From NCBI GenBank assembly GCA_016933115.1, contig JAFGBL010000258.1, forward strand, positions 1-47,237: a stretch of DNA of 47,237 nucleotides, in the 5' to 3' direction. The position numbers and the translations under genes were made by a program. The notes below the pieces were generated by a model, which was given only the letters and a program-made list of their open reading frames with translations, was not told where the DNA came from and did not search any database. Source of the DNA: Bacteroidales bacterium. Lineage in GTDB: Bacteria > Bacteroidota > Bacteroidia > Bacteroidales > JAADJA01. Of the stretch, positions 1 through 10,434 are shown piece after piece. Numbering within the stretch: the first letter of the stretch is position 1; each line of letters starts with the position of its first letter.

Positions 1-3000
1 ATCGAAGACTTTACGGCAGCACTGGCCCAGGGATGGTTTGCAGTAGGTTGTGCCGACAGGGACGCAGGTACCACCTATTATCTCATCATGGACGGTTGGA
101 ACGAAACCAATGTACCATGGCTTGAAATTGACTATTCAAGTGGTACTGTTCTTGATCCTCCGACAAACCTCACCGCTTCAGTTGACGAATGTGATGTTCA
201 TCTCGAATGGGATGCTCCGGGCGGCGGTGGAGAAGGACAATGGATTTATTGGGATCAGCAAGTGAACGGCGCCGACGGTATTGGCCTCACAGCAGGCGGT
301 ACTTTCTATTGCGCTTCGCACTGGAATCCTTCAGATCTTGCTCCTTATGATGGCATGTACATGACCAAAATGAACTGGTATCATTACGACAATGCTGCAA
401 CTGCAACATTCATATTGAAAGTTTGGACCGGTGCCAACGCTGGTACTGAAATCATGAGCCAAACCGTTTCAAGCGCCATAGGATGGAATGAGGTAGACCT
501 CACCTCCCCGGTAATGATCGATGCCTCTCAGGAACTCTGGTTCGGTTACGAAGTGACTCATCCAACCGGTGAGAACCCGGCAGGTGTCGACTTTGGCCCG
601 GCTATTTATGGTTATGGTGATATGATCTCCCTCGATGGTACTTCATGGGTATCCATGGGAACCGAATACGGTTTGGATTATAACTGGAATCTGGGTGCTT
701 ATGTAATGGATATGACTGATGGACAGGGCCCGGCCCAACCACTGGTTAAATCTACTATTGAAAATCCAGCCAATGCATCATTTGATGTTGCAAGCGGTGC
801 TCCAGGACAATACAATAAATTTACCCCGAATGCAAATAAAGCCCTCAATGGTTATAATGTATACAGAAGCGGCAACTTGCTTGACTTCACAACAGAAACC
901 ATGTATGATGATATGAACGTTCCGGATGGAACTTATAACTATTGTGTAACTGCCGTTTATGACGAAGGTCAGTCGGCTCCGGTTTGCGAAGAGGTTACCG
1001 TTGAATGTGGAAACGTTCTCGATCCTCCGACCAATCTCACTTATGAAACTGACGAGTGTCTGGTTATGCTGGATTGGAATGCTCCGGGCGGAGGACCAAC
1101 AGGTGCAATTTTGGTAGTAGATCGTGATGGTAGTTTTGATGGTGGTTACAGCGATGACTGGGCAACCATACAGGCTGCTCTCGATGCAAACGGATACACC
1201 TATGACTATTATGAAGTAACCGATCTTACTCAGAATGGCCCTGATTTGGCAACAATGGTACAGTACGACCTTATTATTTGGTTCTCAGGTGAAGCTTGGG
1301 GTTATTATGGTGATGATTGCATGACCGGAACTGACGAGAATAATGTTGCCTCTTTCCTGGATGGAGGAGGAGCCTTGTTATTCTCTGGCATGGATTATTT
1401 CTATGCTTCCTATCCTTCTGCAGGTAATTTCACTGCCGGACAATTCCCGTATGACTATCTGGGCGTTACTTCTGCTGTCCAGGACAACTGGAATGTTTTC
1501 AATCCTGATGTTGCTTCAGTAACAGGTTATGGAGCAGCCGCCGGTTTGACTTTTAGTTTGCAGGATATCTATTCTGCTAAGGATGGTTTGTATATCGATA
1601 AAATCACACATATGGGTGATGATATTTTCCAAATAACTTCACCGACACCCGCCGGAATGTGTGCCGTTCAGTATGATGGCGGTTCATTTAAATCCATTTA
1701 CACAACTGCTTCTTTGGCTGCTATTACCAATGCAGGTGATGCAGCAGAAGTAATTGGAGCATGTGTTGATTGGCTGATGTCAACCGATGGTAAAGCCTTA
1801 ACAGGATACAATGTTTATCGTGATGGCAATTTACTCGGTTTCACAACTGCAACTGAATATACTGACAATTCAATTACATCATCGGGTACTTATGAGTATT
1901 GTGTAACCGCCGTTTATGACGAAGGTGAATCACAACCGATATGCGCTGATATTGCAGTTACTTGTGGTGGAACGCCTGATTGCGACGTATTCTTCGATGA
2001 CTTCGAAAGCTATACCGTTGGTCAGCAACTGGTAGCCCAGAACTCAACAGACTGGACAACCTGGAGCAACAGCCCGGGTTCAACGGAAGACCCATACATT
2101 GTTGATAATGGCGGTAACGTTGTTGAAATTACCGGTGTTAATGACCTGGTTTATGTAATGGACAACTACACATCCGGTTTCTATACAATGATGTTCGACA
2201 TGTATGTACCGACGGGTGGTGACGGATACTTCAATACTTTACAGGACTTTGCAGGAACTGCAAGCTCATGGGGTATGCAGGTTTACTTTGGTATCAACAA
2301 CCCTGGTGAAGGTAACCTTGACGCAGGCGGTGCTATGGCTCAGATGTTCTCATTCGACTATGACACCTGGATGCAGATTAAAGTTACTGTTGACCTGGAT
2401 GATGACTGGGGTGAATTCTTCCTCAACGGCACCCTGATCCACGGATGGGTATGGAGTACCGGAGCATTTGGCACAAACAGCCTCAACCAATTGGGAGGTA
2501 ATAATTTCTATGCAAATCCCGGTGTTAATGCAAATCCGCTCTTCCATTTCGATAATTACTGTGTCGATAGCGAAGGTGGTGGAAATCTTCCTCCGGCTCC
2601 TGAGAATTTAACAGGCAGCATCGTAGGCAGTGATGTACTTCTCGAATGGGAATGGCCGGCCGGTGAAGGACAATGGATCTATTGGGATCAGCAAGTGAAT
2701 GGCGCTGACGGTATCGGCCTCACAGCAGGCGGTACTTTCCTTTGTGCTTCTCACTGGTATCCTGCTGACCTTGCTCCTTATGATGGTATGTACATCAACA
2801 AGATGAACTGGTATCATTACGACAATGCTGCAACTGCAACATTCGTGCTGAAAGTTTGGACAGGTGCCAATGCCGGAACCCAAGTGATGAGCCAATCTGT
2901 GTCAAGTTCGATTGGATGGAATGAAGTTGACCTCACCAACCCGGTTATGATCGATGCTTCAACGGAACTCTGGTTCGGTTATGAAGTTACTCACCCAACA

Positions 3001-3708
3001 GGCGAAAACCCTGCAGGTGTTGACTTCGGCCCGGCTATTTATGGCTATGGAGATATGATCTCACTCGATGGTACATCATGGGTATCTATGGGAACCGAAT
3101 ATGGTCTTGACTATAACTGGAACCTGGGTGCTTATGTAGGCGGTGTTGTAGAGGGTAAAACAATTGCCCAGCCAATGGTTAAGGACATTATTCCTGCTCC
3201 ATCAAACGGTTCATTTGTTACCTCACCAACCAACACCGGTGTTTACAATAAATTTATGCCGAATGAAAGCAAAGCATTCGACGGATTTAATGTATGGCAT
3301 TCATTCAACAGCGGTTCATTCGAACCATTGGCTACCGGAGTAATGGATTATTCATATACCCATGTTGAGCCTGAGCACGGATTACATACTTATTATGTAA
3401 CTGCAGTTGTTGATGGACTGGAATCACTTCCGTCAAATGAATGGGAAGTTGTCATTACCGGTATTGAAGACAATATTTTCAATGCAACCCAGGTATATCC
3501 GAACCCGGCTACCGATTTGGTAAACATCAGGTCGGAATACAACATCGAAGCTGTTACGGTTTACAACTTTGCCGGTCAGGCAATCAGTGAAGAAACTGTT
3601 GACAGTAAATTCTATCAGATCAACACTTCATCCTACAATTCCGGAGTTTATCTCTTCCAGATCAGGACCGATGAAGGCGTGATATCTAAACGAATTATTA
3701 TTGAATAG
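1..3708 (+). CDS. T9SS-secreted multidomain protein with split Fn3-like domains (5' partial)
   Basis: The reading frame is open from base 1, so the gene begins upstream of the window; the ATG at 88 is internal. It encodes a secreted surface or extracellular protein. Three Fn3-like domains, each opening with a PP-x-NLT motif and closing with a YxVTAVYDEG-like strand, are each interrupted at the same place by another domain. Domain 1 (151-1014) and domain 3 (2587-3465) carry related 159-residue inserts (229-705 and 2662-3138). Domain 2 (1015-1965) carries a different insert (about 1102-1790) that starts ILVVDRDG, like a flavodoxin- or GATase-type fold. Between domains 2 and 3 lies a probable concanavalin-like lectin domain (about 1980-2570). 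The C-terminus (about 3484-3705) starts YPNPATD and ends KRIIIE, a type A T9SS sorting domain. No catalytic residues are evident; adhesin or binding roles are inference. Confidence 0.85.
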   Translation: MEDFTAALAQGWFAVGCADRDAGTTYYLIMDGWNETNVPWLEIDYSSGTVLDPPTNLTASVDECDVHLEWDAPGGGGEGQWIYWDQQVNGADGIGLTAGGTFYCASHWNPSDLAPYDGMYMTKMNWYHYDNAATATFILKVWTGANAGTEIMSQTVSSAIGWNEVDLTSPVMIDASQELWFGYEVTHPTGENPAGVDFGPAIYGYGDMISLDGTSWVSMGTEYGLDYNWNLGAYVMDMTDGQGPAQPLVKSTIENPANASFDVASGAPGQYNKFTPNANKALNGYNVYRSGNLLDFTTETMYDDMNVPDGTYNYCVTAVYDEGQSAPVCEEVTVECGNVLDPPTNLTYETDECLVMLDWNAPGGGPTGAILVVDRDGSFDGGYSDDWATIQAALDANGYTYDYYEVTDLTQNGPDLATMVQYDLIIWFSGEAWGYYGDDCMTGTDENNVASFLDGGGALLFSGMDYFYASYPSAGNFTAGQFPYDYLGVTSAVQDNWNVFNPDVASVTGYGAAAGLTFSLQDIYSAKDGLYIDKITHMGDDIFQITSPTPAGMCAVQYDGGSFKSIYTTASLAAITNAGDAAEVIGACVDWLMSTDGKALTGYNVYRDGNLLGFTTATEYTDNSITSSGTYEYCVTAVYDEGESQPICADIAVTCGGTPDCDVFFDDFESYTVGQQLVAQNSTDWTTWSNSPGSTEDPYIVDNGGNVVEITGVNDLVYVMDNYTSGFYTMMFDMYVPTGGDGYFNTLQDFAGTASSWGMQVYFGINNPGEGNLDAGGAMAQMFSFDYDTWMQIKVTVDLDDDWGEFFLNGTLIHGWVWSTGAFGTNSLNQLGGNNFYANPGVNANPLFHFDNYCVDSEGGGNLPPAPENLTGSIVGSDVLLEWEWPAGEGQWIYWDQQVNGADGIGLTAGGTFLCASHWYPADLAPYDGMYINKMNWYHYDNAATATFVLKVWTGANAGTQVMSQSVSSSIGWNEVDLTNPVMIDASTELWFGYEVTHPTGENPAGVDFGPAIYGYGDMISLDGTSWVSMGTEYGLDYNWNLGAYVGGVVEGKTIAQPMVKDIIPAPSNGSFVTSPTNTGVYNKFMPNESKAFDGFNVWHSFNSGSFEPLATGVMDYSYTHVEPEHGLHTYYVTAVVDGLESLPSNEWEVVITGIEDNIFNATQVYPNPATDLVNIRSEYNIEAVTVYNFAGQAISEETVDSKFYQINTSSYNSGVYLFQIRTDEGVISKRIIIE
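229..705 (+). repeat. Internal direct repeat, copy 1 (159-codon domain)
   Basis: In-frame copy of a domain beginning GEGQWIYWDQQ and ending YNWNLGAYV. It is nearly identical at protein level to 2662-3138 and exactly the same length (477 bp). Many differences are synonymous third-base changes, so the duplication is not very recent, or the protein is under selection. Confidence 0.9.
2662..3138 (+). repeat. Internal direct repeat, copy 2 (159-codon domain)
   Basis: Second copy of the 477-bp domain repeat in the same gene. As in copy 1, it follows the first strands of an Fn3-like domain (LEWEWPAG here, LEWDAPGG in copy 1). Confidence 0.9.
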
Positions 3709-3727
3709 GATTTTTTAAATTCATTCC

Positions 3728-3761
3728 AAAAAAGGCTGTCCTGTTTTGGACGGCCTTTTTT
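3728..3761 (+). terminator. Rho-independent terminator after the T9SS protein gene
   Basis: A 14-bp stem (3728-3741 with 3748-3761; one G-U pair in the core GGCTGTCC/GGACGGCC) has a 6-nt loop and a T-run. It lies 19 nt after the stop codon and separates this gene from ileS. Confidence 0.85.
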
Positions 3762-3819
3762 GTTTAATTGATCTTCAACATTGCAACGACCCAAATTCGG
3801 GAATGATTAATATTTTACT

Positions 3820-3827
3820 TAGTTTTG
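3820..3827 (+). promoter_or_regulatory. Bacteroidota -7 box (TAGTTTTG) for ileS
   Basis: Matches the TAnnTTTG consensus and is followed by CAC. It lies 33 nt upstream of the ileS ATG and just downstream of a terminator, as expected for the start of a new transcription unit (ileS, DksA-like gene, lspA). Confidence 0.6.
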
Positions 3828-3860
3828 CACGTTTTTTAAAATAAGCGAAAGACAGTTTGG

Positions 3861-6800
3861 ATGAAACGGAAATATTCGGAATACAAGCAACTTGATCTAA
3901 CCCAAATTGGCGAGGAAATTGGCCGGTATTGGCTACAACACAAAACCTTCAAAAAAAGTGTCGAATCACGAAAAGGACATCAACCTTTTGTTTTTTATGA
4001 AGGCCCCCCTTCAGCCAACGGTACGCCAGGCATCCATCATGTGATGGCGAGAGCCATTAAAGATATTTTTTGCCGATACAAAACCATGAAGGGTTTTCTG
4101 GTGGAAAGAAAGGCAGGTTGGGATACACATGGCCTTCCGGTTGAAATAGGAGTGGAAAAATCCTTGGGTATAACCAAAGAGGATATTGGAAAGGTTATTT
4201 CCGTTGAAGATTATAACAAAGCCTGCCGTAAGGAAGTGATGCGGTACAAGGATCTGTGGGATGACCTGACCGTAAAGATGGGCTATTGGGTCGATCTTGA
4301 TCATCCTTATATCACTTTCGATAACAAATACATTGAAACCGTGTGGTGGCTGCTGAAGCAACTTTATGACAAGGGATTGCTTTACAAGGGTCATACCATT
4401 CAACCCTACTCACCGGCTGCCGGTACGGGGCTCAGTTCCCATGAACTCAATTTGCCCGGTTGTTACAAGGATGTAAAGGACAATACGGTAGTGGCCCAGT
4501 TCAAAGTGGTCAGGGATCAAAAATCGGAATTTTTATTCAATGATATTTTTGGAGATCTCTTTTTCCTGGCCTGGACAACTACTCCATGGACACTCCCTTC
4601 CAATACCGCATTGGCGGTTGGAGCTAAGATTGATTATGTGAAGGTAAAAACATACAATCCATACACATACAAGCCCATCACTGTAATTCTGGGTAAGGAT
4701 TTGACGGATAAATATTTTCCTGAATCCAATGCAGAATTAAAGCTTGAAGAATATAACCCGGGAGATAAAAAGATACCATTTGAAATCATTGGAGAATTTA
4801 GGGGTTCAAAACTGAAAGATATCCGGTTCGAACAACTTTTGCCATACGCACAACCTGAAGATGGAGATGCATTCAGGGTACTTTTAGGTGATTTTGTCTC
4901 CACCGACGAAGGTACTGGAATCGTGCACATTGCGCCCAGTTTCGGAGCCGATGACTTCAAGGTGGCCAGGGAAAACGGCATTGGTTCACTGACTTTGGTG
5001 AACAAACTGGGAAAGTTTGTGGATGAAATGGGTGAATTTGCAGGCCGTTATGTAAAATCCGAATATGATCCTAAATACGATCCCGCAAAGGAAGATTCGG
5101 TGGATATCGATATTATCGTCAAACTTAAAAAAGAAAATAAGGCTTTCAAAACCGAAAAATACGTTCACTCCTATCCTCATTGCTGGAGAACCGATAAGCC
5201 GATTTTATATTATCCGCTCGATTCGTGGTTTATCAAAACCACCGCTTACAAGGAACGGATGATGGAACTCAACGATACCATCAACTGGAAACCCAAAGCA
5301 ACGGGTACCGGTAGGTTTGGCAACTGGCTCGAAAACCTGGTTGATTGGAATTTATCCCGGTCACGATTTTGGGGTGTGCCGCTTCCTGTTTGGATGACGG
5401 AAGACGGTTCGGAACAAATTTGCCTGGGATCGGCAGAAGCGCTGAAAAAAGAAATTGGAAAATCCATTCAAGCAGGATTTATGACGAAAAATCCATTGGA
5501 GGATTTTGTTCCGGGTGACAATTCTAAAGAAAACTACGAAACATTTGATTTTCATAAACCCTACGTCGACGATATTATTTTGGCATCTCCCAGCGGAAAG
5601 AAAATGTTCAGGGAACCGATGCTTATTGATGTTTGGTTTGATTCGGGTTCCATGCCTTACGCGCAATTCCATTATCCTTTCGAAAACAAGGATGATTTGA
5701 ATAAATTCTTCCCTGCGGATTTTATTGCAGAAGGTGTCGACCAAACCAGGGGATGGTTCTTCACCCTTCATGCCATTGCCACCATGGTTTTCGATTCGGT
5801 GGCCTATAAAACCTGTGTTTCAAACGGGCTTGTGCTGGATTACCTGGGCAATAAAATGTCGAAGCGGTTGGGCAATGCCATCGATCCCTTTGAGACCATC
5901 CAGAAATTCGGGCCGGATGCAACCCGCTGGTATATGCTCACCAATTCACAACCATGGGATAACCTGAAATTTGATGTAGCAGGTATTGATGAGGTGAAAA
6001 GAAAATTCTTCGGTACATTATATAATACCTACGCATTTTTTGCACTTTATGCAAATATTGACGGATTCACCTATTCAGAAGAAGAGATTCCAGTGAGTAA
6101 AAGACCTGAACTTGACCGTTGGATCATTTCCGAACTGAATACCCTTAAAAAAAATGCAGATGAATTTTATAACGATTATGAACCTACCAAAGCCGGTAGA
6201 GCCATTGCCGATTTTCTCGACCGCCATTTGAGTAACTGGTACGTTCGCCTGAGCCGGAGAAGATTCTGGAAAGGAGAATATTCGGAAGATAAAATTTCGG
6301 CATATCAAACCCTTTACCGCTGCCTGGAAGTAATAGCTCAACTGGCTGCACCCATTGCACCTTTTTTTATGGAAAAACTGTTTGTCGATCTCAATAATGT
6401 TACCAAAAGATTGAAAGATGATTCGGTTCACCTGACAGATTTTCCGGTTGTTGATGAAAAAGCTATTGACAAAAACCTGGAGGAAAGGATGGAACTGGCT
6501 CAAACCATATCATCTATGGTTTTATCCTTGCGGAAAAAAACCAACATCCGGGTAAGGCAGCCATTGAATAAAATCATGATCCCATTGATCAATAATCATT
6601 TCCAGGAAAAAGTTGAGGCAGTAAAATCCCTGATCTTATCGGAAGTAAATGTAAAAGAGCTCGAATTTTTGGCTGATGACAGCATTTTGGTTAAACGGGT
6701 GAAACCTAATTTTAAAACTTTGGGGCCCAGGTATGGGAAATTGATGAAACAAATTGCTGCTGAATTGACAGGCTTTGATAAAAACCAGATCAACCAGTTG

Positions 6801-7226
6801 GAAACTCAAGAAAAGTACAACCTGAATATAAAAGGGCAAGCAGTAGAAATTTTACTCAGCGATGTTGAAATTTTTACCGATGATATCCCGGGCTGGCAAA
6901 TCAGCACAATAGGACCATTAACTGTTGCGTTAGACATAACTATAACCGATGATTTGAGGGACGAAGGGATTGCCCGCGAACTGGTCAACCGGATTCAAAA
7001 TATCAGGAAAGATAATGATTTTGAGGTGACAGATAAAATCACCATCATAATTGAAAAAAACAACTCACTTGAATCTGCCGTGAAAAAGAATTATTTATAT
7101 ATTTGCTCTGAAACGCTGGCAGAAACACTTGAGCTCATCGATCACATTGAAAATGAAAATAAGCTTGAGATAGAGCTGACAGAAGATTTGAAAACGAATA
7201 TTGTGATCGAAAAACTAAATTTTTAG
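3861..7226 (+). CDS. ileS: Isoleucyl-tRNA synthetase, long (IleRS2-like) form
   Basis: Cytoplasmic class I aminoacyl-tRNA synthetase that charges tRNA-Ile with isoleucine using ATP. It has 1121 residues, longer than the roughly 940-residue E. coli type and in the range of the eukaryote-like IleRS2 form. The class I HIGH signature is GIHH at residues 57-60, within PPSANGTPGIHH. KMSKR is intact at 665-669. The central region holds the CP1 editing domain (about 200-430, with TTTPWTLPSN), followed by the anticodon-binding helical domain and a long C-terminal extension. The swapped GxHH signature is discussed in the findings. It is followed after 42 nt by the DksA-like gene; the order ileS, traR/dksA, lspA is common in Bacteroidota. 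Confidence 0.97.
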   Translation: MKRKYSEYKQLDLTQIGEEIGRYWLQHKTFKKSVESRKGHQPFVFYEGPPSANGTPGIHHVMARAIKDIFCRYKTMKGFLVERKAGWDTHGLPVEIGVEKSLGITKEDIGKVISVEDYNKACRKEVMRYKDLWDDLTVKMGYWVDLDHPYITFDNKYIETVWWLLKQLYDKGLLYKGHTIQPYSPAAGTGLSSHELNLPGCYKDVKDNTVVAQFKVVRDQKSEFLFNDIFGDLFFLAWTTTPWTLPSNTALAVGAKIDYVKVKTYNPYTYKPITVILGKDLTDKYFPESNAELKLEEYNPGDKKIPFEIIGEFRGSKLKDIRFEQLLPYAQPEDGDAFRVLLGDFVSTDEGTGIVHIAPSFGADDFKVARENGIGSLTLVNKLGKFVDEMGEFAGRYVKSEYDPKYDPAKEDSVDIDIIVKLKKENKAFKTEKYVHSYPHCWRTDKPILYYPLDSWFIKTTAYKERMMELNDTINWKPKATGTGRFGNWLENLVDWNLSRSRFWGVPLPVWMTEDGSEQICLGSAEALKKEIGKSIQAGFMTKNPLEDFVPGDNSKENYETFDFHKPYVDDIILASPSGKKMFREPMLIDVWFDSGSMPYAQFHYPFENKDDLNKFFPADFIAEGVDQTRGWFFTLHAIATMVFDSVAYKTCVSNGLVLDYLGNKMSKRLGNAIDPFETIQKFGPDATRWYMLTNSQPWDNLKFDVAGIDEVKRKFFGTLYNTYAFFALYANIDGFTYSEEEIPVSKRPELDRWIISELNTLKKNADEFYNDYEPTKAGRAIADFLDRHLSNWYVRLSRRRFWKGEYSEDKISAYQTLYRCLEVIAQLAAPIAPFFMEKLFVDLNNVTKRLKDDSVHLTDFPVVDEKAIDKNLEERMELAQTISSMVLSLRKKTNIRVRQPLNKIMIPLINNHFQEKVEAVKSLILSEVNVKELEFLADDSILVKRVKPNFKTLGPRYGKLMKQIAAELTGFDKNQINQLETQEKYNLNIKGQAVEILLSDVEIFTDDIPGWQISTIGPLTVALDITITDDLRDEGIARELVNRIQNIRKDNDFEVTDKITIIIEKNNSLESAVKKNYLYICSETLAETLELIDHIENENKLEIELTEDLKTNIVIEKLNF

Positions 7227-7268
7227 AATTGCGTATAAAAAAGTCATTAATTACCAAACTAATCAGCT

Positions 7269-7679
7269 ATGACAAAGGAAGGAACAACAGAAGAAGCAAA
7301 AAGAACTAGGTATTCAGACGAAGAGCTGGAGGAATTTCGCCAAATTATTCTGGCAAAGTTGGAAAAAGCGCGGGAAGATTTGAAAATGTTAACCGATGCA
7401 TATTCGCATGCCAATGAGCATGACACCAGTGATACATCTCCTACATTCAAAGTATTGGAAGAAGGTTACCAGGTATTATCGAAAGAAGAAAACAGTCGGC
7501 TTGCCTCACGACAGCAAAAATTCATCAATTCATTGGAAAATGCACTCATCAGGATTGAGAATAAGTCGTATGGCATTTGCAGGGTGACCGGGAAACTGAT
7601 ATCCAAAGAGCGTTTACGTAGTGTGCCTCATGCAACATTGAGCATTGATGCCAAATTGGGTCAATCGGTAAAAAGGTAA
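7269..7679 (+). CDS. TraR/DksA-family protein lacking zinc ligands
   Basis: A 136-residue member of the DksA/TraR family, whose founding members bind in the RNA polymerase secondary channel and modulate transcription. The N-terminal half is a predicted coiled coil (about 15-100). The C-terminal globular part keeps the YGICRVTGKLI-to-RLRSVPHATLSI pattern of the family. Only one cysteine (C104) remains of the usual four zinc ligands: the second position is T107, and the C-terminal pair is replaced by non-metal residues around ATLSI. This form is common in Bacteroidota, so it is probably a functional zinc-independent variant rather than a broken gene. It lies between ileS and lspA, probably in one operon. 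Confidence 0.88.
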   Translation: MTKEGTTEEAKRTRYSDEELEEFRQIILAKLEKAREDLKMLTDAYSHANEHDTSDTSPTFKVLEEGYQVLSKEENSRLASRQQKFINSLENALIRIENKSYGICRVTGKLISKERLRSVPHATLSIDAKLGQSVKR

Positions 7680-7710
7680 AGAATATCAACCTGTACTCCA
7701 ATAACATCCA

Positions 7711-8307
7711 TTGAAAAAATCGATTTTAATAATTATATTGGTTTTAATAACTGATCAGATTATTAAGATTTGGGTTAAGACTACCATGACCATTGGCCAG
7801 GAAATCCATGTTTTTGGTAATTGGTTCATCATTCATTTTACCGAAAACGAAGGAATGGCATTCGGGATGAGCTTTGGTGGAGATTTTGGTAAACTATTAC
7901 TGAGTATATTCAGGATACTGGCAATTTTAGCCATTACCTGGTATATTTTCAGGATCAGGAAAATACCGGATAAAAGGGGTTTGATTTTCAGCCTTTCTCT
8001 CATCCTGGCAGGAGCACTCGGAAATATCATTGACAGTGCCTTTTACGGAATGATATTCAGTGCAAGTAAATTCCATGAAATAGCAACACTTTTCCCGGCT
8101 GAAGGTGGTTACAGTAGTTTTTTGCATGGCAAAGTGGTGGATATGTTTTATTTTCCAATTATTAAGGGATATTACCCTACGTGGTTTCCGCTCTGGGGAG
8201 GCCAGGATTTTGTGTTTTTCAGGCCGGTTTTCAATATCGCCGATTCCTCCATTACCATCGGGGTTTTCATTCTTATTTTCTTCCAAAAAAAATTCTTCAA
8301 AAAATAA
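7711..8307 (+). CDS. lspA: Lipoprotein signal peptidase (signal peptidase II)
   Basis: Inner-membrane aspartyl protease that cleaves the signal peptide of diacylglyceryl-modified prolipoproteins before the lipobox cysteine. It has 198 residues with four predicted membrane segments. The two catalytic aspartates are in KVVDM (D144) and FNIADSSI (D178), and GALGNIIDS (101-109) is the conserved family stretch. An insertion of about 30 residues between GNIID and VVDM makes it longer than E. coli LspA, as is usual in the phylum. The start is TTG, 31 nt after the previous stop; it gives the expected MKKSILIIIL N-terminus and no better ATG exists. Its substrates would include the many lipoproteins in this window. 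Confidence 0.95.
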   Translation: MKKSILIIILVLITDQIIKIWVKTTMTIGQEIHVFGNWFIIHFTENEGMAFGMSFGGDFGKLLLSIFRILAILAITWYIFRIRKIPDKRGLIFSLSLILAGALGNIIDSAFYGMIFSASKFHEIATLFPAEGGYSSFLHGKVVDMFYFPIIKGYYPTWFPLWGGQDFVFFRPVFNIADSSITIGVFILIFFQKKFFKK

Positions 8308-8406
8308 CACAATAACATACGACATACTTTCCTTACGTTAGATTCATTAACCATTCAGGAAATTCGTTTTTTTACACCAGAGGGTTCTGTAAAGTGAAGA
8401 TTTTTT

Positions 8407-8414
8407 TATCTTTG
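8407..8414 (+). promoter_or_regulatory. Bacteroidota -7 box (TATCTTTG) for atpDC
   Basis: Exact TAnnTTTG match followed by CGC, 21 nt before the atpD ATG. A TTCTG at 8385-8389, 17 nt upstream, may serve as the -33 element. Confidence 0.6.
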
Positions 8415-8426
8415 CGCAAATTTTAA

Positions 8427-9950
<1,524 letters not shown>

Positions 9951-9966
9951 TACTTAGATCCAGGAG

Positions 9967-10203
9967 ATGAAAGTAGAAATAATCAATCCAGACAAGACAA
10001 TTTACAATGGTGAAGCTGATTTGGTTCAACTTCCGGGAAAAGATGGATCATTTGAAATTTTGAATAACCATGCACCTTTGATCTCTGTTTTAAAGGAAGG
10101 TAAAGTCAAAGTAATTGATAAGGACAAAAAGACTATGTTTTTTGATATTAAAGGTGGGGTATTTGAAGTTCTGAAAAATAAAATACTCGTTTTGGCCGAA
10201 TAA
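9967..10203 (+). CDS. atpC: F1Fo ATP synthase subunit epsilon (short form)
   Basis: A 78-residue epsilon subunit of the F1 rotor stalk. It contains only the N-terminal beta-sandwich domain (VEIINPDKTIYNGEADLVQLPG, then GSFEILNNHAPLIS) that binds gamma and the c-ring. The C-terminal helical domain, which inhibits ATP hydrolysis in E. coli, is absent. The short form is usual in Bacteroidota. It is the second gene of the atpDC unit and ends at a strong terminator. Confidence 0.95.
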   Translation: MKVEIINPDKTIYNGEADLVQLPGKDGSFEILNNHAPLISVLKEGKVKVIDKDKKTMFFDIKGGVFEVLKNKILVLAE

Positions 10204-10234
10204 AAAAAAGCCGCTAAAAATCAGCGGCTTTTTT
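10204..10234 (+). terminator. Terminator after atpC
   Basis: A perfect 12-bp stem (10204-10215 with 10223-10234; core GCCGCT/AGCGGC) has a 7-nt loop, A-tract and T-tract. It starts directly after the atpC stop. The symmetric A and T tracts could also serve the small minus-strand gene that converges on it. Confidence 0.9.
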
Positions 10235-10255
10235 ATTTCATTTCTCGCTACTACC

Positions 10256-10420
10256 TCATTTGACTTTTTCCAATTCATATGTTACAAGGGCTTTCCGAAT
10301 AGTTTCTCTTACACTGTTTCGAATCGCCATCACCATTTTGTCGTCGTGTTTTAAATTAGAAAAATGCTTCTTAATAAACTGTTCAGTATTAAAATCAGCA
10401 ATGATTTCTATTCTTTTCAT
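10256..10420 (-). CDS. Small conserved-looking hypothetical protein, 54 aa
   Basis: Short minus-strand frame starting MKRIEIIADFN and ending TYELEKVK, converging on the atpC terminator. It has a predicted beta strand (RIEIIADF) followed by charged amphipathic helices (TEQFIKKHFSNLKHDDKM and NSVRETIRKALVTYE). The ATG, the balanced composition and the free-standing intergenic position argue for a real gene; no family is recognised. A perfect 7-bp inverted repeat lies 15 nt upstream of its start, and a TATATTTTG sequence (one base longer than the usual -7 box) lies further upstream on the minus strand. Function unknown. Confidence 0.5.
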   Translation of the reverse strand: MKRIEIIADFNTEQFIKKHFSNLKHDDKMVMAIRNSVRETIRKALVTYELEKVK

Positions 10421-10434
10421 GATAGTTTAGATTT

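Noticed and set aside
4011-4403. 130-codon minus-strand frame inside ileS
   Set aside because: It is opposite a strongly conserved gene, with no signal of its own; the same applies to other long antisense frames such as 5361-5771, 6075-6503, 16692-17342 and 46080-46610.
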